Shown here: piece by piece, positions 21,001 to 33,700 of the stretch
How positions within the stretch are numbered: position 1 is the stretch's first letter
How the letters are laid out: every line of letters starts with the position of its first letter
DNA from: Larimichthys crocea
Taxonomy: Eukaryota > Chordata > Actinopteri > Sciaenidae
Assembly (NCBI RefSeq): GCF_000972845.2
Contig: NC_040028.1
Coordinates: forward strand, 17,916,871-17,980,870
Length of the DNA: 64,000 nt
Reading direction: 5' to 3'
The notes under the pieces: model-generated
Seen by the model: only the letters and a program-made list of their open reading frames with translations
Database searches by the model: none
Told to the model about the DNA's origin: nothing
Program-made: the position numbers and the translations under genes

Positions 21001-23754
21001 ATGCTTTACATGAAATAACATTGTTATCCCGAGATAAATTGGATAATTTTCTAGTGGTCTCGAGATAACGATATAATTAATATGAGATAAAAGGATAGTC
21101 TAGTATATTAAATCATTGCAGGGAACTTCATTCAGTGTAGCTGATGTCAGTATATCGATCGGTGCGCCACAGCATCAGATCAACACAGCATGATGTCACG
21201 TGTGATAGAAAATAAAATGCAAGGATGCATGACCACTTTGGGCTTCCATAGTAAACACATTGTTTCTTTTCTTTAAGTCAGGACAAGACCAGAGAACGCT
21301 CACACACAGCAGCAAAACACACAGCAGTCAGTCTCATAAAGCAAAAACCACGTTTTCTGAAGTAATTTTTTTAGTTCTTCTTGTTTTATCGTACCAAAAG
21401 AAAACATTTAATTCAGCCAACTCCTGTGGACAGTTTAGACTTCCAGTTAATATATATATATTTTTAAGCTGTAATCATGCCTGTGTTAAGAACCTGCTTC
21501 TGATGGGAAGGGAGGCCCCTGTACTGTCAAAGCAGCCAAAGTTTGCCAAGGTACAATCTGAACATTTATTTTACAGTATTTGGAAAGAGAAACAGAAAAA
21601 GACGTGCCATAAAAACAGAAATAGACGCAGAATAATAAACAGATCTGACTGACTTCATTTGGTGATTCACTGAGGAGGGTTCAGGGGTTAACTCTTCGCT
21701 CTAGTTGCTCAATAAGTGGTTTCCAAATTCTGTCAAAGTTATTAGAGGAGGCATTTATTGTGAGTCTCAAGGTTAAGTTTAAGATGTTGCAACACTTCCC
21801 TCAGGCTGATTTTGTTACTTTCAGTGAGATTACTGTTGTTCTCTCTCTGCTATGATAAAAATGTGCTGTCTCAGGATCTGTCTGAATCAAACATCTGACC
21901 GTCTGAGCTCCAGTAAGTGCTCAGTTTGTCTGAACAAGATGATGCTACAGAGGCAGGAGATAATCTACATCTGGAAACATTTTAAAGGGTTTAACTGAAG
22001 GATGGTGCCAGGCACAGATTGGGGCCGTGTGCACTCCCTTCAAACTGTGACGTCGCAGCCATCACCACAGCTCAGAGTTGAGATCGAATTGGAGAAGAAA
22101 TGATAAATATAAGATGTTACGACGTTTCCTGAAATCTTTTTTTTACTGTTAAAGACAGCAATAAATCATATTATGACAGTTCCAAACTAAAATGACGATG
22201 AAATAAACAGTTCATTAACAAATTATTCAGGGTTCATAGATGGGTCCCACCCAGGTCCCACCCAGAGCCGTAGCCAAGATTTTTAGGTCATGAGTAGTCA
22301 GAGTGTAACTACACTGGTCCAATGAACTAATGTCCCTAAATCATTCAGATTTCTTTTATTTCTCTCTCTCTTCCTGTGAAAACTGTAAAGAAATAAAGTA
22401 TAAATATAATAATATATGTATATCATACATCAATATAAACTACTGAAATACAACTACTGTGTTGGACAACATGCAGAATCAATGTTACATTGCTGCTGCA
22501 GGTCTTCTCTCTGCATCCACAAATAGATACTCAACTAAACTCTCTTTATTAAACAAATATAACCTCCCAAAAAGTCTCTAAATGTTTGACTTTTAAAGTA
22601 ATACATTTTAATGCATTAAAGAGTATTCATGTTACCCTTTTGACAAAGTTATTTATTACGTTTAATCCCTTTTCAATATCTTATATGAGCTTAAATAACC
22701 ATGGATTGCATCTTGCATCGCCTGTACATGAATTCCTTTATTTATTAGTTAATTTACCAACAATATACGAACAATTGATGGCGAGTGTTGGTGCAACACA
22801 GTAACTTAAGGCTAAACCCTGACTTACTATGAGAGAATCAGATAAACAGAGGGCAGGGTTTTATTGTATTTCCTTTTGGGCTCCAGTGAAAGTACTTCAG
22901 TTTCAGTCATTCTCGTCATAGTTTCAGCCGTATTAGTGAACTGCTAATCTGTAGTAAATGTTCGGCCGTCTGTGTCTGTGGTGCCTCTGAGTCTATTCAA
23001 AAGACAGATGAATGAACGTTTAGTTCATGAATCTTAAGGCTTGCCTGCCCTCAGGAGTGAAAGAAATTAAAAGGAGTGAAGCATAAAGTGAAGTACAGCA
23101 GGTCAGCTCGTCTGGCATGATGTCAAACAGCCCGAGGATAAAGTCCACTCTCAGGATGAGTCATATCGGACAGAGCGTTGGAGCTCTTTGTGCCACGATG
23201 TTTACATCTCTTATCCAGGGACGCGGACCCCAGCGAGCTTTACTGTTGACACAAAACAATCCCGCCTGAGCTGAGTTCAAGTGCCGTCCTCAGCTCACTG
23301 AAGTGTGTGTGAAATCCTGTGAAAAATGCTGCTCGGAAGAAAAAGCTCTGTTATCACATCTGTGTCTGGCTCCACTTCAAACCTCGAGACATGCCAAATT
23401 AAATTCCTCCCTTGTCAGTATCTGGAGAGGACATGCAGTACCTTTTGTTTTCTGTGTCTTTATATCCACTGTGTACCAGATTTACTCTGGTACACAGTGT
23501 TATAAAATGTTCTTCTGTGTTCTTTCTGCCAACATTTAGTCTCATTCCCCTGAATAAACAGTGGTAACTTATTTGGGCAGGGCTAAAGGAGTGGCCAGGG
23601 CCTCTTTATGAAGTGATTGTTAACCTTTCTGTTTGGAAAATACACATTTGGCATCGTGGAGACTCGCTAATCTCGTTTGGGAGCAGCTGTACTGTTTGAG
23701 CCTTGATGTGTCCTTACTGCTTCCTGTCCTCTTGTTATGACTTAATAATGCAAT

Positions 23755-24185
23755 ACAACCACAAATAGATACAAGATAACTACAGATGGACGACAGGCGG
23801 ATACAAGATGACTACAAATGGACTACAAATGGACACAAGATGACTACAAATGGACACAAGATGACTACAAATGGACTACAAATGGACACGACTACAAGTG
23901 GACTACAAATGGACACAAGATGACTACAAATGGACACAAGATGACTACAAATGTACTACAAATGGACACAAGATGACTACAAATGGACACAAGATGACTA
24001 CAAATGGACTACAAATGGACAAGATGACTACACATGGACACAAGATGACTACAAATGGACACAAGGACACAAAATTGTAGTAACATGTTGTTCCCTTATT
24101 GTATTGACAGAAACATTTGTATGTAATTAGTATTGTAAAATACTTTATATAAACATTTTAAAGCTGCACATGCTTTACATGATAA
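23755..24185. repeat. Minisatellite GACTACAAATGGACACAAGAT, second locus
   Basis: About 300 bases of 20-21-base units (GACTACAAATGGACACAAGA and short forms) are followed by the same ~110-bp tail as at 20880-21000. The array is longer and more regular than the first. An open frame through it is a simple product of the repeat. Confidence 0.8.
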
Positions 24186-24811
24186 AGTTTGCTGATCTTA
24201 TGTGGTTCGTCGATGAAGTAAAGCTCGAGTGTTTATCTAGTTGTGTATATTTGATAAGCTACGATAAAATTCACCAGGCTTCATCCAAAGTACACACGCT
24301 TTATCACACATACTGTTACACACAATAACAAGTCAAACATAAACTGCTGCGACAGACACAATAGTTATTTTATTTCAATTCAAGTTTCTGTTTATATAAT
24401 GCCAAATCACAACAGAAGTTATCTCATGACACTTTCCATATACAGAGCAGGTCTAGACCGCGCTGAAACACGGTCAGTTACAGTCAAGCAATGTAAAAAC
24501 ACAGTCAAATATTGTCAATTATCGTCAGTTAATTGTTAATTAACCGTCAATTCTGTTGTTTTATTCACATTTCTCAGTAATCTCATAAACCAAATGAAGA
24601 AGACGACAGCAAAGACTTCTTTAGGGTTTTCTTTATTTAAAAAGTATTTAAGCAGTGCAATATAACAAATCAAAAGGTACAGTACGTACATACAGTAAAA
24701 TATCAACAACAGAAAAACGCACAAACACAAAGTGAACCTGAGCGTGAGTGTAATCTGTAATATAAGACTGTGGCGTGCTCCTTAAAAAACATATTTTCAA
24801 ATTGGCAGATC

Positions 24812-24843
<32 letters not shown>
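24812..24843. repeat. AAT microsatellite
   Basis: Ten or so uninterrupted AAT triplets followed by AAAAC. Confidence 0.9.
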
Positions 24844-24844
<1 letters not shown>

Positions 24845-25804
24845 CATCTTGGCACTAGTTGAAGTAAATCCAGTCACTCAAATCAACAAATAAAACTGAT
24901 GGTAGTTGGCTCCACATGCATGAATGAAGAATGGCCTGCACATGCTGCTTCGTGCACGTTAATTTCTCAGCATTTTCCATCCCATGCTGCTTGTTTTTGT
25001 CGGTGCAGTTACGCCAGACTTCATGAGGCTGATGGCAGAACAGTTACCCTCTCCTGCGTAGCCACAGGACGGTTTAAATGAACGGATTGGCAGTGCTGTG
25101 CGAGGTCGAAGGCTGGTGAATCACACTATGAGAGAGTCCCTGCTCAGTGCAGTGCTCTGTTAAAGAAATACACCAAGAGTGTAAAATGTTAGAGACTTTG
25201 CATTCATGCTGATGCGAGGTTAGTCCAGCCTCCAAGAAATCATGCAGCTCGAGCTGTGTTAGTAGTGAGAAATTCACATGTAGTTGGTGATACTGTGATG
25301 GTTGCAAGCACGGCCAGGTTATACTGTACAGTACAAATCATGAATGTAATACTTTACGTAATATTAAAGTTAAATGATACTGACTCTGTTTTAAGAAGAT
25401 CCTGTGTGTACATTTCACAAGAGAAAATCAGATTATATACATAATACTGTAAAACACCTTCAAATGTTTAAGCAACAGATTATTCTTATTTCCAAACAAA
25501 TCCCATGAAAAGATCAAAACCCAAAAAAGTCTCTGCTTTCCTAATCCTGTTTGGTCCGACTGAAGATGTACGCAATGAAAACTGGGTCACAAATATTTAG
25601 TTTGTAGTCATTGAGGTCAACCACAAGAGGCCAGCGTGGCGTCGAGCACATAACAATGAGAGGCTGTTGTTGTGATAGAAACACTGAGCTGCCCTGGTCA
25701 CTGCAAGATCTTTTGATTAACGGTCTGGTGTGTCAGATTTAGGAGGATCTATTGGCAGGAATTGGATATAATAACTAATTAGTATGTTTTTTGACTGTGG
25801 ACCA

Positions 25805-26140
25805 GTAAAAGTGCCAAAAAACTGCAGTTCCTCTTGTCGTCCACTTGAGGCTGGCTCCAGAAGTGAGTCAGTCTCCATAAGTCCCCATGTTCAAATGTCC
25901 AACTTCACAGCAGAAATAAACATGTTTACAGCCTGGTACAAAAAACAGTTTTGGTCTCTGTAGCTAATTTCCCCGTTCATGAAACTGTACTGAGGGTGAA
26001 TTTATATACAACCACCTGTTCACATTATATAAGCTTAAAGTTATGCAGGATTAGAGCGTGGACGCTTTGATGACAGGTAGGCCAAGATACAGCGGCCAGA
26101 GCCAGATTTTGAGCTTCAAAGCAACTCTTCAGAAACGTGA
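25805..26140 (-). mobile_element. Element family A copy, present in duplicate copy 1, half deleted in copy 2
   Basis: The family A core (GGCTGGCTCCAGAAGTGAGT and GCCTGGTACAAAAAACAG) is here in full. In copy 2 about 260 bases are missing between two GTGGAC-like sequences at 30895-30901, while the remainder (TTGACAGGTAGGCCAAGATA) is kept. Confidence 0.7.
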
Positions 26141-26694
26141 CGTCACAGATATGCTGTCCATTCTTTATACTGTCAGTGATACCATTTCATGTGCCAAAGC
26201 AACAACAACAACAGCCATTTACTGACTTTTAACTAAAGCAGATTATCAGCGTGCCAGTACATCAACACCATCACAACTACACGAAATCTGCGAGGCCCCG
26301 AGTCTTCCTTAGATGAAAGATGCAGATCAATTAAAGTTTATTTAATTTAGTTTTTCACCCACTCTGTCTGTCCTGTTCCTACTCTCCCCATCACTTGGCA
26401 CTGATGTGCATTTGTGAGTTAGGAGATAAACAAGTGTCTAATTTATTAATGATACGTGAACCCACAGATAAAGTCTATTGAACTTTATCTCCCTGTACCG
26501 CTGAGGTGTCGAGAACAATCACGCTTGTGTCAACAGTGAGCAGAGATGAATCAGGCTTTAGTTTCGGGATTTTTCGTGGGATTTGTGGACGAAAGAAAAT
26601 ATAGACAGACTCCATCCTGTAACTATTTACAGAATCAGAGGCCTTTCCTGAAGCTCAAGAGGAAGGAAGTCCAGTTCCGCTACAAGTAACTCAC

Positions 26695-29600
26695 CAGGTT
26701 CATGTTTCGGCTCCTATCTCTGTCCTCCTGCTGCCCTGCAGTGTGTGTGACGCCCCGTGCTGGGGCCGGGTGTAAGAGAAGGCCGGTTCGCGGCTGGTTC
26801 AGTGGTTCTGTACGCTCTGATCTGGGAGGTTCTACAGTGCGGTACCGGTCCGCGGTCAGGTCAGCCCTGCGGTACCGCTCGGCCTCCAGCTCAGAGTAAG
26901 GAGGCAAAGGGTCATCCCTTCTGGACGGTTGCTAGGCGACCGGCTGAGTAACTACCGCTGCCCTTTCCTCTGGAGCTGCCTTTGGAGGGAGTGTCACTGT
27001 CCTCGTCCGGCCTGCCTGCCCTCTGTCCCCTCCCCGTCCCCTCGCCTTGCTGTCCAGCACGCTGTTGAGGAAGGCGTCGTCGTACGTCTCTTCGGGGCGG
27101 TCGAGAGGGGGCGATCGCTGTCCCACGTGTCCCTTCTCTTCTGCGTAAAGGTGATGGACTACGGCGGTCCCATCCGTCATCCCGTCCTGTAGAAACGCCT
27201 CGGAGGGCTGTAGTCCCGCTCGTAGACCCGATCGGGAGGCTCAGGCCGACGACCACGGGAGTCGTAAGATCGTGCGAAATCCTCGAGCTCGTCCAGGGAT
27301 CCTGAGCGCCCCCTCTGTCTAACGTCTTCCTCTGCAGGCGCTCAGAGCGCGTTCCACCTACAGCAAGGAAAACACACCACTGGTCAGCACACAGCGCACT
27401 TTACACACTTTACTTCAGGTACTTGAAGACAAAGGTAGAGGTATGAGCAAAGCCCTGGTCTGGTGCTTGGTCCTGGATGGCGGGGAAAGGAGGTTGCAAC
27501 AGGAGGGAGCGTGGCGAAGGCAGGTTGGACTACCTGCATCATTTATTTAGTTCAATTTAAACATTTGTGGTCTGCTCTGGACAGATTTATCTCGATACCT
27601 GAATTTTCTGACAACCACAAGAGTGGGGGAAATAAAACCTGCCTCTATAGAAGAGTTTCTAACAAACAGGAAATCAAGATAAAAAATTAGTAAAGAACCA
27701 TATATTTTTGTGCCTGAATCTACAAAACTAAAGCAGAGACGGAGGCGAAAATGAACACGGTTATGTCACATGGATGCCTGCGAGAGAGATGTGCAGTGAG
27801 GGAATTAAATGGAAAAATCACTAGATTTTACACCAGAAATAGACCAGAGGCGCTCGACACCTCTCTTATGGAGCACACGCTGCCAACACACCCATATTAT
27901 CTGTTATGTCCCAAATTAAAGTCAATTTGACGCTGTTGAAGAGGTTTTCCAGCAGGATATACCTCGAGATCTGACTGTGGCTAAAGGTCTGAGTGGGAGG
28001 GCCAAGAAATATCTTTTAATCTGTGACTAACCATGGATCCAGGAGGTGGGGAGCACATTACATATTTATTAAGGCTCCAAAAATCCATCTTACCAAGCGG
28101 TGGTCATGGTTATTAATACAATACCCTCCCTCCTCACTCTTTTATACAAACTTCACATGAAGGTATTTTTATGCAGTCATGATCTGGGTTATTTACTAAT
28201 TTAATATATTAAAATGAATGATTTCACTATAATGTGTACAAATGTTTCTACAGCTGGATAGAGAAAAGTTAAAGGTCCAAGTGTGCAGATTTAGTGTGCC
28301 ACCGTAGTGGTGAGTAGCAGCCACAGCCGCGCCCAGATAAGACAACATACACACTAAAGGAAAAATACATTAACGATCTAATGATATCACCTACGGGACC
28401 TTCCAGATGAAACACTCGCTGACTAATGATACCTTCTGTCGAGCTCGTCGATCGGAGAGGTTGCCTCGTCCCGTCTGGGCCTTCGACTCTGCGTGGGCGG
28501 AGCCACTCTCAGCACCGATTGGTCGTCGGGTCCGCGATGGGCGGGAGCGCCTTCATCTGGACCGTCTGATAGGTGTGTCTGAAGTCGGGTTTCCCGCCGT
28601 CGTGAAGAGAGCTCAGCTCTGATAGGCTGCTGGCTGTTGGGACAGACATTTTTTATATTTTCATCATAAGAAACATCTCAGGTGTTTTTTCTTGCACGTG
28701 GTCGGCTGAAGTGTTGGTGAGGTGTTTGGGATAAGAGCTCGGCACAGACTGTACGTCACCACTCTCGGTTTTGAGGTGAACTATAATCAGAGCACTGATT
28801 ATAGCTCACGGCAAATCACCATGTGTCACCTCAATTACCGTTACAGCCAACTTAAAGGAGACGTCTGGAGATATTAATGTGGGGCAATTAAATGTGCATG
28901 AATAGTTGGCCGGCAGGGTGGCAACTAATCCATAAAGGTAGGACAGGTAAGGTGAGGCACAGGTGGAAGGAGCAACTATTTTTTGACTGCAACGCCACGC
29001 TTTAAGTTTTAGGCTTGCAGCCAGAATTATTATTTTCCTTATGTGAACAAATCCTATGAAAACCATTCCTCTGTGCCAAGACCTGCATCGATGTTCAACA
29101 CTATTTGGTTTCTTTAGTTTGTTTTCTTCGTCGCAATAAACACAGAAACTGTTTTAAGTCAATCCCACATACACCGTCCTCTCACAGCCCCAAATGTGTA
29201 TTAATCCACTGCTGAAAAAGTCCAGAACAAACGCACTTTACCTCCAAACGACCCATCCTGATAATAAACACCTGTATATCTCTGATCCATACTTAAACTT
29301 CAATATACATAAGTGCGTTCGCATCCGGATGGTTCAATCCTAAATTGAGTGTGAAAAATTGGAACCTGGCTGGGGCAGAAACTTAGCTGTACAAACTGTT
29401 TTACATTACACATTTTTCTCACATCTTAGTATTTAATATTTTTATGTTTCATTTTTCTGCTTGTCTGTTATTGTTGTTCGTCTGACGTGAGCTGCTCCTT
29501 TCTTGACAGTCACCCTTGTGAAAAGAGGTCTAGATCCAATGGTTTTTTTTAAAATCTGGTTAAATAAGAGTATAATAATAATAATAACAATAATAATAAT

Positions 29601-30497
29601 ACATTTAGATTTTGGCAGTCAAATGTGAGCAGTGTTGCAGTTGGTGAAGAAGAAGAAGAAGGAAGAGAAGGGTAAAATGTCGCTGTTTCTTCGTCTGTGT
29701 TAGAGTTTTGAATGCATGAAGATTAGATTGAAGACTAGCATTGTTAATTTACACAAACCATGCACTGAACACATAAAGACATAACACTGTCACAAACAGC
29801 CACACAGACTACAGAAAAACTGTCCTATCCTGTGCAGGCTACGTCCGTGTGCAGCCGTCTTCACAGAGGGAAACTGAGTCAGCTCCTTCTCTAGGAGTAC
29901 AGAATTTTCATTGAGTCCGGGTCTGGACTGGCTTTGAGTCGATAACCACTGCGCACTGTGGATGTGGACACACACATACAGCACAGGGACATAACCATGC
30001 AAACACAAGACCGATTAAATAAGAAACATGCAGATATTTTCTTCTGTAGTTAGAGACGAGTGACGGATGAAATGAGGGTTAGGCAGTGTTACAGATCTTA
30101 ACCGTCGCTGACGCTCACCTCCATGCAGGTTGTTCTCCACTGAGGGGATAGAGCCATCTGGGTCCATGAGGGATGAAGGTGCAAGAGGAACCACAGTAGG
30201 TACACCAGGAGTAGTATGGATACGCAGGAGGCTGAGGGCGGTACACCGTTCGCTTTTCTCCCTCCTCATATACTGAGCACAACAAAAACAGTGAACCCTC
30301 CGTACAGAGTAAATGCGTGCGCTTTGGACCGATGTTTTGTGTTCTACCACGGTGTCGTGGACAGCAGCATGTTTCAGGACAGCAGCAGCAGCGGACGTAG
30401 CAGCAGCAGGAGTGAGGGCAACACTGGCACCAGCAGATCCCCATCAACAACAGGAACAAGACGCTTCCCAGGACCACAGAGCCCACAAACGCCCACT
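26695..30497 (-). pseudogene. Damaged extra copy of ildr2 exons 5-9
   Basis: Five segments match ildr2 coding exons in order: 30351-30497, 30119-30272, 29843-29955, 28433-28633 and 26695-27357. Their lengths are 147, 154, 113, 201 and 663, against 147, 162, 114, 202 and 676 in the intact copy, so four of five are shifted out of frame. The donor sites of the first and third are also altered (GTGGTA for GTGAGT, and GTAGCC for GTAAGC). Exons 1-4 are not repeated. As it stands this could not encode a receptor. It is probably an assembly duplicate rather than a biological pseudogene. Confidence 0.8.
29574..29601. repeat. AAT microsatellite with a CAA interruption
   Basis: A short ATA/AAT run with one interruption; the counterpart in copy 2 is near 34468-34492 and differs in length. 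Confidence 0.8.
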
Positions 30498-30518
30498 CTT
30501 CAATAAAGACACACAAAC

Positions 30519-30528
30519 NNNNNNNNNN
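30519..30528. other. Assembly gap of ten Ns
   Basis: Ten Ns of placeholder length separate duplicate copy 1 from the next sequence. The true size and content of the gap are unknown. Confidence 0.98.
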
Positions 30529-30783
30529 TTTCCTGTCTGGTGCGCAGTGCTCTGTTGAAATTTACGAGGTTCAGCCGCGGCTCGCGGAAGAAATAGAAAT
30601 CTTGCGGAAAGCTCGCGCCGTGGCGCGGAGAGCCGCTTCTGGGACGCTTCTGATCCGCGTCTGAACCGCGCCCGGTGTGAGTGCTCTCATTGACTAGACT
30701 GGATTCTATTTGCTACGGTGACCGCGGCGGTACCGTTCCGCTTCCGTTCCGCTTCCGTTCCGCGTCCGGTGTGAGTTGGCCTT
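30529..30783. mobile_element. GC-rich fragment, possibly one end of a DNA transposon
   Basis: About 255 bases rich in CpG with repeated CCGTTCCGCTT and GCGTCCGGTGTGAG strings, absent from the matching place before copy 1. It resembles ends of Harbinger-type elements in fish, but no transposase or matching second end is visible, so the class is uncertain. Confidence 0.4.
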
Positions 30784-33700
30784 GAGCTGCCCTGGTCACT
30801 GCAAGATCTTTTAATTAACGGTCCGGTGTGTCAGATTTAGGAGGATCTATTGGCAGGAATTGGATATAATAATTCATTAGTATGTTTTCTGACTGTGGAC
30901 ACTTTGATTGACAGGTAGGCCAAGATAGCAGCAGCCAGAGCCAGAGTTTGAGCTTCAAAGCGACTCTTCAGCCATAGAGTCAGCCATATACTGACTTTTA
31001 ACTAAAGCAGATCATCAGCGTGCCAGTACATCAACACCATCACTGCGAGGCCCCGAGTCTTCCTGAGACGAAAGATGCAGATCAATTAAAGTTTAATTTT
31101 TAATTTAGTTTTTTACCCACTCTGTCTGTCCGTGCTTCCTACTCTCTCCATCACTTGGCACTGATGTGCATTTGTGAGTTAGGAGGATAAATCAAGTGTC
31201 TAATTTATTAATGATACGTGAACCCACAGATAAAGTCTATTGAACTTTATCTCCCTGTACCGCTGAGGTGTGGAGAACAATCACGCTTGTGTCAACAGTG
31301 AGTGTGACACAGAGATGTTTTTAATGGAGCTCTGTGGCAGAGATGAATCAGGCTTCAGTTTGGGGATTTTTTCGTGGGATTTGTGGACGATAAGAAAAAA
31401 CAGAAAATATAGACAGACTCCATCCTGTAACTATTTACAGAATTCAGAGGCTCTTTCCTGAAGAGCTCAAGAGGAAGGAAGTCCACGTTCCTGCTACAAG
31501 TAACTCACCAGGTTCATGTTTCGGCTCCTATCTCTGTCCTCTCTGCTGCCCTGCAGTGTGTGTGACGCCCCGTGCTGGGGCCGGGTGTAAGAGAAAGGCC
31601 GGTTCGCGGCTGGTTCAGTGGTTCTGTATCGCTCTGATCTGGGAGGCTCTACAGTGCGGTACCGGTCCGCGGTCAGGTCAGCCCTGCGGTACCGCTCGGC
31701 CTCCAGCTCAGAGTAAGGAGGCAAAGGGTCATCCTCTTCTGGACGGTTGCTAGGCGACCGGCTGTAGTAACTACCGCTGCCCTTTCCTCTGGAGCTGCCT
31801 TTGGAGGGAGTGTCACTGTCCTCGTCCGGCCTGCCTGCACCTCTGTCCCCTCCCCGTCCCCTCGCCTTGCTCTCCAGCACGCTGTTGAGGAAGGCGTCGT
31901 CGTATCCGTCTCTTCGGGGCGGTCGAGAGGGGCGATCGCTGTCCCACGTGTCCCTTCTCTTCTGCGGTAAAGGTGATGGACTACGGCGGTCCCATCCGTC
32001 ATCCTCGTCTCTGTAGAAACGCCTCGGAGGGCTGTAGTCCCGCTCGTAGACCCGATCCGGAGGCTCAGGCCGACGACCCCGGGAGTCGTAAGATCGTGCG
32101 AAATCCTCGAGCTCGTCCAGGGATCCTGAGCGCCCCCTTCTGTCTAACGTCTTCCTCTGCAGGCGCTCAGAGCGCGTGTTCCACCTACAGCAAGGAAAAC
32201 ACACCACTGGTCAGCACACAGCGACACTTTACACACTTTACTTCAGGTAACTTTGAAGACAAAGGTAGAGGTATGAGGAAAGCCCTGGTCTGGTGCTTGG
32301 TCCTGGATGGCGGGGAAAGGAGGATGCAACAGGTGGGCGAGGTGTGCAGGTTGGCCTACCTACATCATTTATTTAGTTCAATTTAAACATTTGTGGTCTG
32401 CTCTGGACAGATTTATCTCGATACCTGCAATTTTCTGACAATGCATAACGAGTGGGGAAAACATAAAACCTGCCTCTATAGAAGAGTTTCTAACAAACAG
32501 GAAATCAAGATAAAAAAATTAGTAATTGATGCCATATATTTTTGCGCCTGAATCTACAAAACTTAAGCAGAGACAGGAGGGGAAAATGAACACGGTTATG
32601 TCACATGGATGCCTGCGAGAAGATGTGCAGTGAGGGAATTTAAATGGAAAATAATCACTAGATTTTACACCAGAAATAGTATCCAGAACGGCTCGACACA
32701 CTCTTTATGGAGCACACGCTGCCAATCACACCCATATATTCTAGTTATGTCCCAAATTAAAGTCATATTTGACGCTGTTGAAGAGGTTTTTCCAGCAGGA
32801 TATACCTCGAGATCTGACTGTGGCTCTAAAGGTCTGAGTGGGAGGGCCAAGAAATATCTTTTAATACGTGACTAACACATGGATCCAGGAGGTGTGGGAG
32901 CACATTACATATTTATTAAGGCTCCAAAAATCCATCTTTACCAAGCGGTGGTCATGGTTTTATTAATACAATCCCCTCCCTCCTCACTCTTTTATACAAA
33001 CTTCACATGAAGGTATTTTTATGCAGTCATGATCTGGGTTTAGTTACTAATTTAATATATTTAATGAATGATTTCACTATAATGTGTACAATAATAATGT
33101 TGTATAATGTTGTACTATAATGTTGTCTACAGCTGGATAGAGAAAAGTTAAAGGTCCAGTGTGCAGGATTTAGTGCCACCTAGTGGTTGAAGTAGCAACC
33201 ACAGCCGCCCCAATAAGACAACATAAACACACTAAAGGAAAAATACATTAACGATCTAATGATATCACCTCATGGGACCTTTCCAGACTAATGATACCTT
33301 CTGTCGAGCTCGTCGTCGGAGAGGTTGCCTCTGTCCCGTCTGGGTCTTCGACTCTGCGTGGGCGGAGCCACTCTCAGCACCGATTGGTCGTCGTGGTCCG
33401 CGATGGGCGGGAGCGCCTTCATCTGGACCGTCTGATAGGTGTGTCTGAAGTCTGTGTTCCCGCCGTCGTGAAGAGAGCTCAGCTCTGATAGGCTGCTGGC
33501 TGTTGGGACAGACATTTTTATATTTTCATCATAAGAAACATTTCTCAGGTACGTTTTTCTTGCACGTGGTCGGCTGAAGTGTTGTGGAGGTGTTTTGGAT
33601 AAGAGCTCGGCACAGACTGTGTGTCACCTACTCTTTGGTTTTGAGGTGAACGTATAATCATGAGCACTGATTATAGCTCACGGCAAATCACCATGTGTCA

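Larger units (their letters stand above)
20077..25686. other. Intergenic DNA between ildr1 and ildr2
   Basis: No convincing coding exon on either strand. It holds the ildr1 promoter side, two related minisatellite loci (20757-21000 and 23755-24185) and an AAT microsatellite (24812-24843). The end of the ildr2 transcript probably lies somewhere in or near its right part. Open frames here run through tandem repeats or AT-rich DNA and have no recognisable domain. Confidence 0.6.
25687..30518. repeat. Large duplicate, copy 1 (degraded) of the ildr2 3' half
   Basis: About 4.8 kb that aligns end to end with 30784-35436. Both start at GAGCTGCCCTGGTCACTGCA and stop at ATAAAGACACACAAAC. Copy 1 differs mainly by many one-to-few-base gaps spread over exons and introns, and it stops directly at a run of ten Ns. 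This looks like an unpolished second haplotype placed in tandem rather than an old duplication, in which substitutions should dominate. That reading is inference. Confidence 0.85.

Noticed and set aside
23871..24080. Open frame made of repeated DYKWTQ-type peptides
   Set aside because: It is a plain translation of a 20-21-base minisatellite with no start context or domain.
26695..30497. A second functional ildr2-like gene
   Set aside because: Four of five exons are out of frame, two donors are damaged, exons 1-4 are absent and the block ends at an assembly gap.
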